Assembly (NCBI GenBank): GCA_947494865.1
Contig: CANMAT010000135.1
Coordinates: 1 to 8,311, forward strand
DNA: 8,311 nt
Origin: Deltaproteobacteria bacterium
GTDB taxonomy: Bacteria > Myxococcota_A > Polyangia > Polyangiales > Ga0077539
Direction: 5' to 3'
The translations under genes were made by a program, and so were the position numbers. Under the pieces are notes generated by a model. The model was not told the DNA's origin, ran no database searches, and was given only the letters and a program-made list of their open reading frames with translations. Shown in pieces: positions 6,772-8,311 of this stretch. The stretch's first letter is position 1. The number at the start of each line of letters is the position of its first letter.

Positions 6772-6861
6772 ACAACGCGCGCAGAATGTCTTCCGTGTCG
6801 AAGCGCGTCGCCGGGGAGAGCTCCGTGTGCGATGGTGCGCGCGGCACGGACTCCACCGCGG

Positions 6862-6868
6862 GGAGAGG
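6862..6868 (+). promoter_or_regulatory. Ribosome binding site GGAGAGG
   Basis: GGAGAGG lies 9 nt before ATG 6878. It fixes the start of the FecR/VIT/VWA lipoprotein, which is also supported by the signal peptide beginning at that ATG. Confidence 0.75.
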
Positions 6869-6877
6869 CTCATCGTC

Positions 6878-8311
6878 ATGATCCGTCAGCGCCTGATCTA
6901 CTCTGGCCTCAGCGCCTTCGTCGCGCTCACGGCCTGCGGCGGCCACGACCGCATCGCGGTCACCGTCGCCCAGGTCGAGCGCGTGCGCGCCGGCGTGACG
7001 CTCACCGAACCCGCGGCGCGCGCCGCGCCCGTCGACGGGGTGCTCCGCCTCGCGCCTGGCGCCGTGGCCGCCACCGACGACGTGGGCCGCGCCCTCGTGG
7101 TGCTCGACCACGGCGAGCGCGTGCTGCTCGACCACAACACGCGCGTGACGGTCACGTCGGCGAGCGAGGTGGCGCTCGAGTCGGGGCGCGTTTGGGTGAG
7201 CGCCGCGGCCGTGGCTGACCCCCTCGCGGGCGACGCCGCGACGCTGCGCGCGGGCGGCGCGGTGCTGCGCCTCCGCGGAGTGCGCGCGAGCATCGAGCGC
7301 CAGGGCGACGGCGCGCTCCTCGACGTGCTGGGCGGCGAGGTCGCGTGGCAGACGGGCGCGCGTCAGGGCGCCGTGCACGCGGGCGAGCGCGCCGACCTCC
7401 GCGGCGGCAACGCGGCGGTGACCCCGCGCACGCTCTTCGACGATTGGACGGGCGGCCTCGCCGACGACCTCCCGCCGGGCGTGACCGTGGGCGGCGCGAT
7501 GGGCCTCGGCGCCGTGGCCGCGCGCAGGCCCGACGAGCAGGGCGCGCCGCGATGGCCCCTCGCACTGCAACGCGTCGACGCGCGCGTTTCGATCGTGGGC
7601 GACCTCGCGGTGACCGAGCTCGAGGAGACCTTCTTCAACCCCGCGGCCGACACCGTCGAGGGCATCTACACGCTCACCGTGCCGCGCGGCGCGGTGCTCC
7701 AACGCTTCGCCGTCGACCGCCGCGGGACCCTCGTCGACGGCATCGTGCGCGAGCGCACCGTCGCCGCGCGCGACTACCAGGCGCAGGTGTACGCGGGCTC
7801 CACGCACGACCCCGCGCTGCTCGAGTGGGACGCGCCCGGCCGCTACCACGCGCGGCTGTACCCCATCACCCCGGGGATGACCCGCAAGGTGCTCGTGACC
7901 TACACCCAGTGGCTCACCCCGCGGCCCGACGGGGGGCGCTCGTGGCGGCTCCCCCTCGCGTCGCTCGGGTCGCGCGTGGGCGAGCTGCGCGTCGACGTCG
8001 ACGTGGCGCGCGCCAACGCGACGGAGATCCGCGCGAGCGACGGCGCGCGGCGTGACGAGACGCACGTGACCCTCACGCGCAGCGACGTGATCCCGACGTC
8101 GGATTTCGTGCTCGACCTGCGCGGCTCGCCGCCCCGCGAGGCCTCCGCGGTGCGCGTTCCGCCGGGCGACCGCTCGGTGCCCAATCAAGACCGCTTCGGC
8201 TTCGTGCGCGTCGCCGTGCAGGCTCCCGTGGTCGACGCCCGCGCGGCGCGCGACGAGGGGCTCGACCTCGTCGTGGTGGTCGACCACTCGGCGGCCACCG
8301 ATGCCGCGTCG
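6878..8311 (+). CDS. FecR-like/VIT/VWA lipoprotein (3' part outside window)
   Basis: 478 codons remain open to the right edge. The start is set by GGAGAGG and a lipoprotein signal MIRQRLIYSGLSAFVALTAC, with lipobox LTAC and C20 lipidated. Residues about 50-180 are a FecR-like beta segment (ALVVLDHGERVLLDHNTRVTV, then EVALESGRVWVSA, RGVRASIERQGDGALLDVLGGEVAW). Residues about 230-345 form a VIT domain: VTELEETFFNPAADTVEGIY, then the conserved RDYQAQV region (298-304), and TRKVLVTYTQWL (335-346). At about 463 the VWA domain begins (LDLVVVVDHSAATDAAS) and is cut by the window. Its MIDAS start reads DHSAA rather than DxSxS, so metal binding may be lost. VIT-VWA proteins resemble inter-alpha-trypsin inhibitor heavy chains; the bacterial forms are surface or secreted, mostly of unknown role. 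In the complete gene more VWA sequence should follow. Confidence 0.9.
   Translation, partial: MIRQRLIYSGLSAFVALTACGGHDRIAVTVAQVERVRAGVTLTEPAARAAPVDGVLRLAPGAVAATDDVGRALVVLDHGERVLLDHNTRVTVTSASEVALESGRVWVSAAAVADPLAGDAATLRAGGAVLRLRGVRASIERQGDGALLDVLGGEVAWQTGARQGAVHAGERADLRGGNAAVTPRTLFDDWTGGLADDLPPGVTVGGAMGLGAVAARRPDEQGAPRWPLALQRVDARVSIVGDLAVTELEETFFNPAADTVEGIYTLTVPRGAVLQRFAVDRRGTLVDGIVRERTVAARDYQAQVYAGSTHDPALLEWDAPGRYHARLYPITPGMTRKVLVTYTQWLTPRPDGGRSWRLPLASLGSRVGELRVDVDVARANATEIRASDGARRDETHVTLTRSDVIPTSDFVLDLRGSPPREASAVRVPPGDRSVPNQDRFGFVRVAVQAPVVDARAARDEGLDLVVVVDHSAATDAAS

Noticed and set aside
6770..8287. 505-aa minus-strand open frame
   Set aside because: It is antisense to the FecR/VIT/VWA gene, which has a ribosome site, signal peptide and domains. 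This frame is His/Arg/Ala-rich with no domain.

Overview
The window is very GC-rich, with strong G/C bias at third codon positions. Its gene mix (Hanks-type Ser/Thr kinase with a PEGA tail, TPR/PEGA protein, FHA-fused enhancer-binding protein, VWA and VIT-VWA lipoproteins, Cys-rich lipoprotein) is typical of Myxococcota, probably a Polyangia-like genome. That assignment rests on gene content and composition only. I see no tRNA, rRNA, CRISPR array, IS element, phage gene or attachment site.

Layout from right to left. A divergent intergenic region (6669-6877) separates one rightward gene from a leftward set of seven. The rightward gene (6878 to the window edge, cut at the right) is a lipoprotein with a FecR-like segment, a VIT domain and the start of a VWA domain. 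The leftward genes, in order of transcription, are: a VWA lipoprotein (6668-5562); a small secreted four-Cys protein (5449-5246); an FHA-AAA+-HTH regulator (5124-3790); a Cys-rich lipoprotein that overlaps it by 8 nt (3797-3474); a Hanks kinase (3370-1841); a TPR/PEGA membrane protein (1832-609); and a TIM-barrel-like protein of unknown function (605 to the left edge, cut). The first and last genes run off the window.

The leftward genes are tightly spaced. The last three form an obvious operon, with 8 nt and 3 nt gaps. The regulator and Cys-rich lipoprotein overlap. Gaps of 103 nt (with a GC hairpin) and 121 nt could split the run into two or three transcripts.

Reading of the biology (inference): a Ser/Thr kinase, a phosphothreonine-reading FHA domain on a DNA-binding protein, and several envelope proteins suggest a cell-surface signalling cluster. 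The most unusual feature is the regulator. It looks like a sigma-54 activator and keeps Walker A, the arginine-finger region and the Fis-type HTH. However, its GAFTGA loop is shortened and unrecognisable, and its Walker B Asp-Glu is Asp-Ala. It is therefore unlikely to work as a normal sigma-54 ATPase and may be an FHA-controlled DNA-binding protein that binds ATP without hydrolysing it. A perfect 8-bp-arm palindrome lies between the two divergent VWA-type lipoprotein genes and is a candidate operator.
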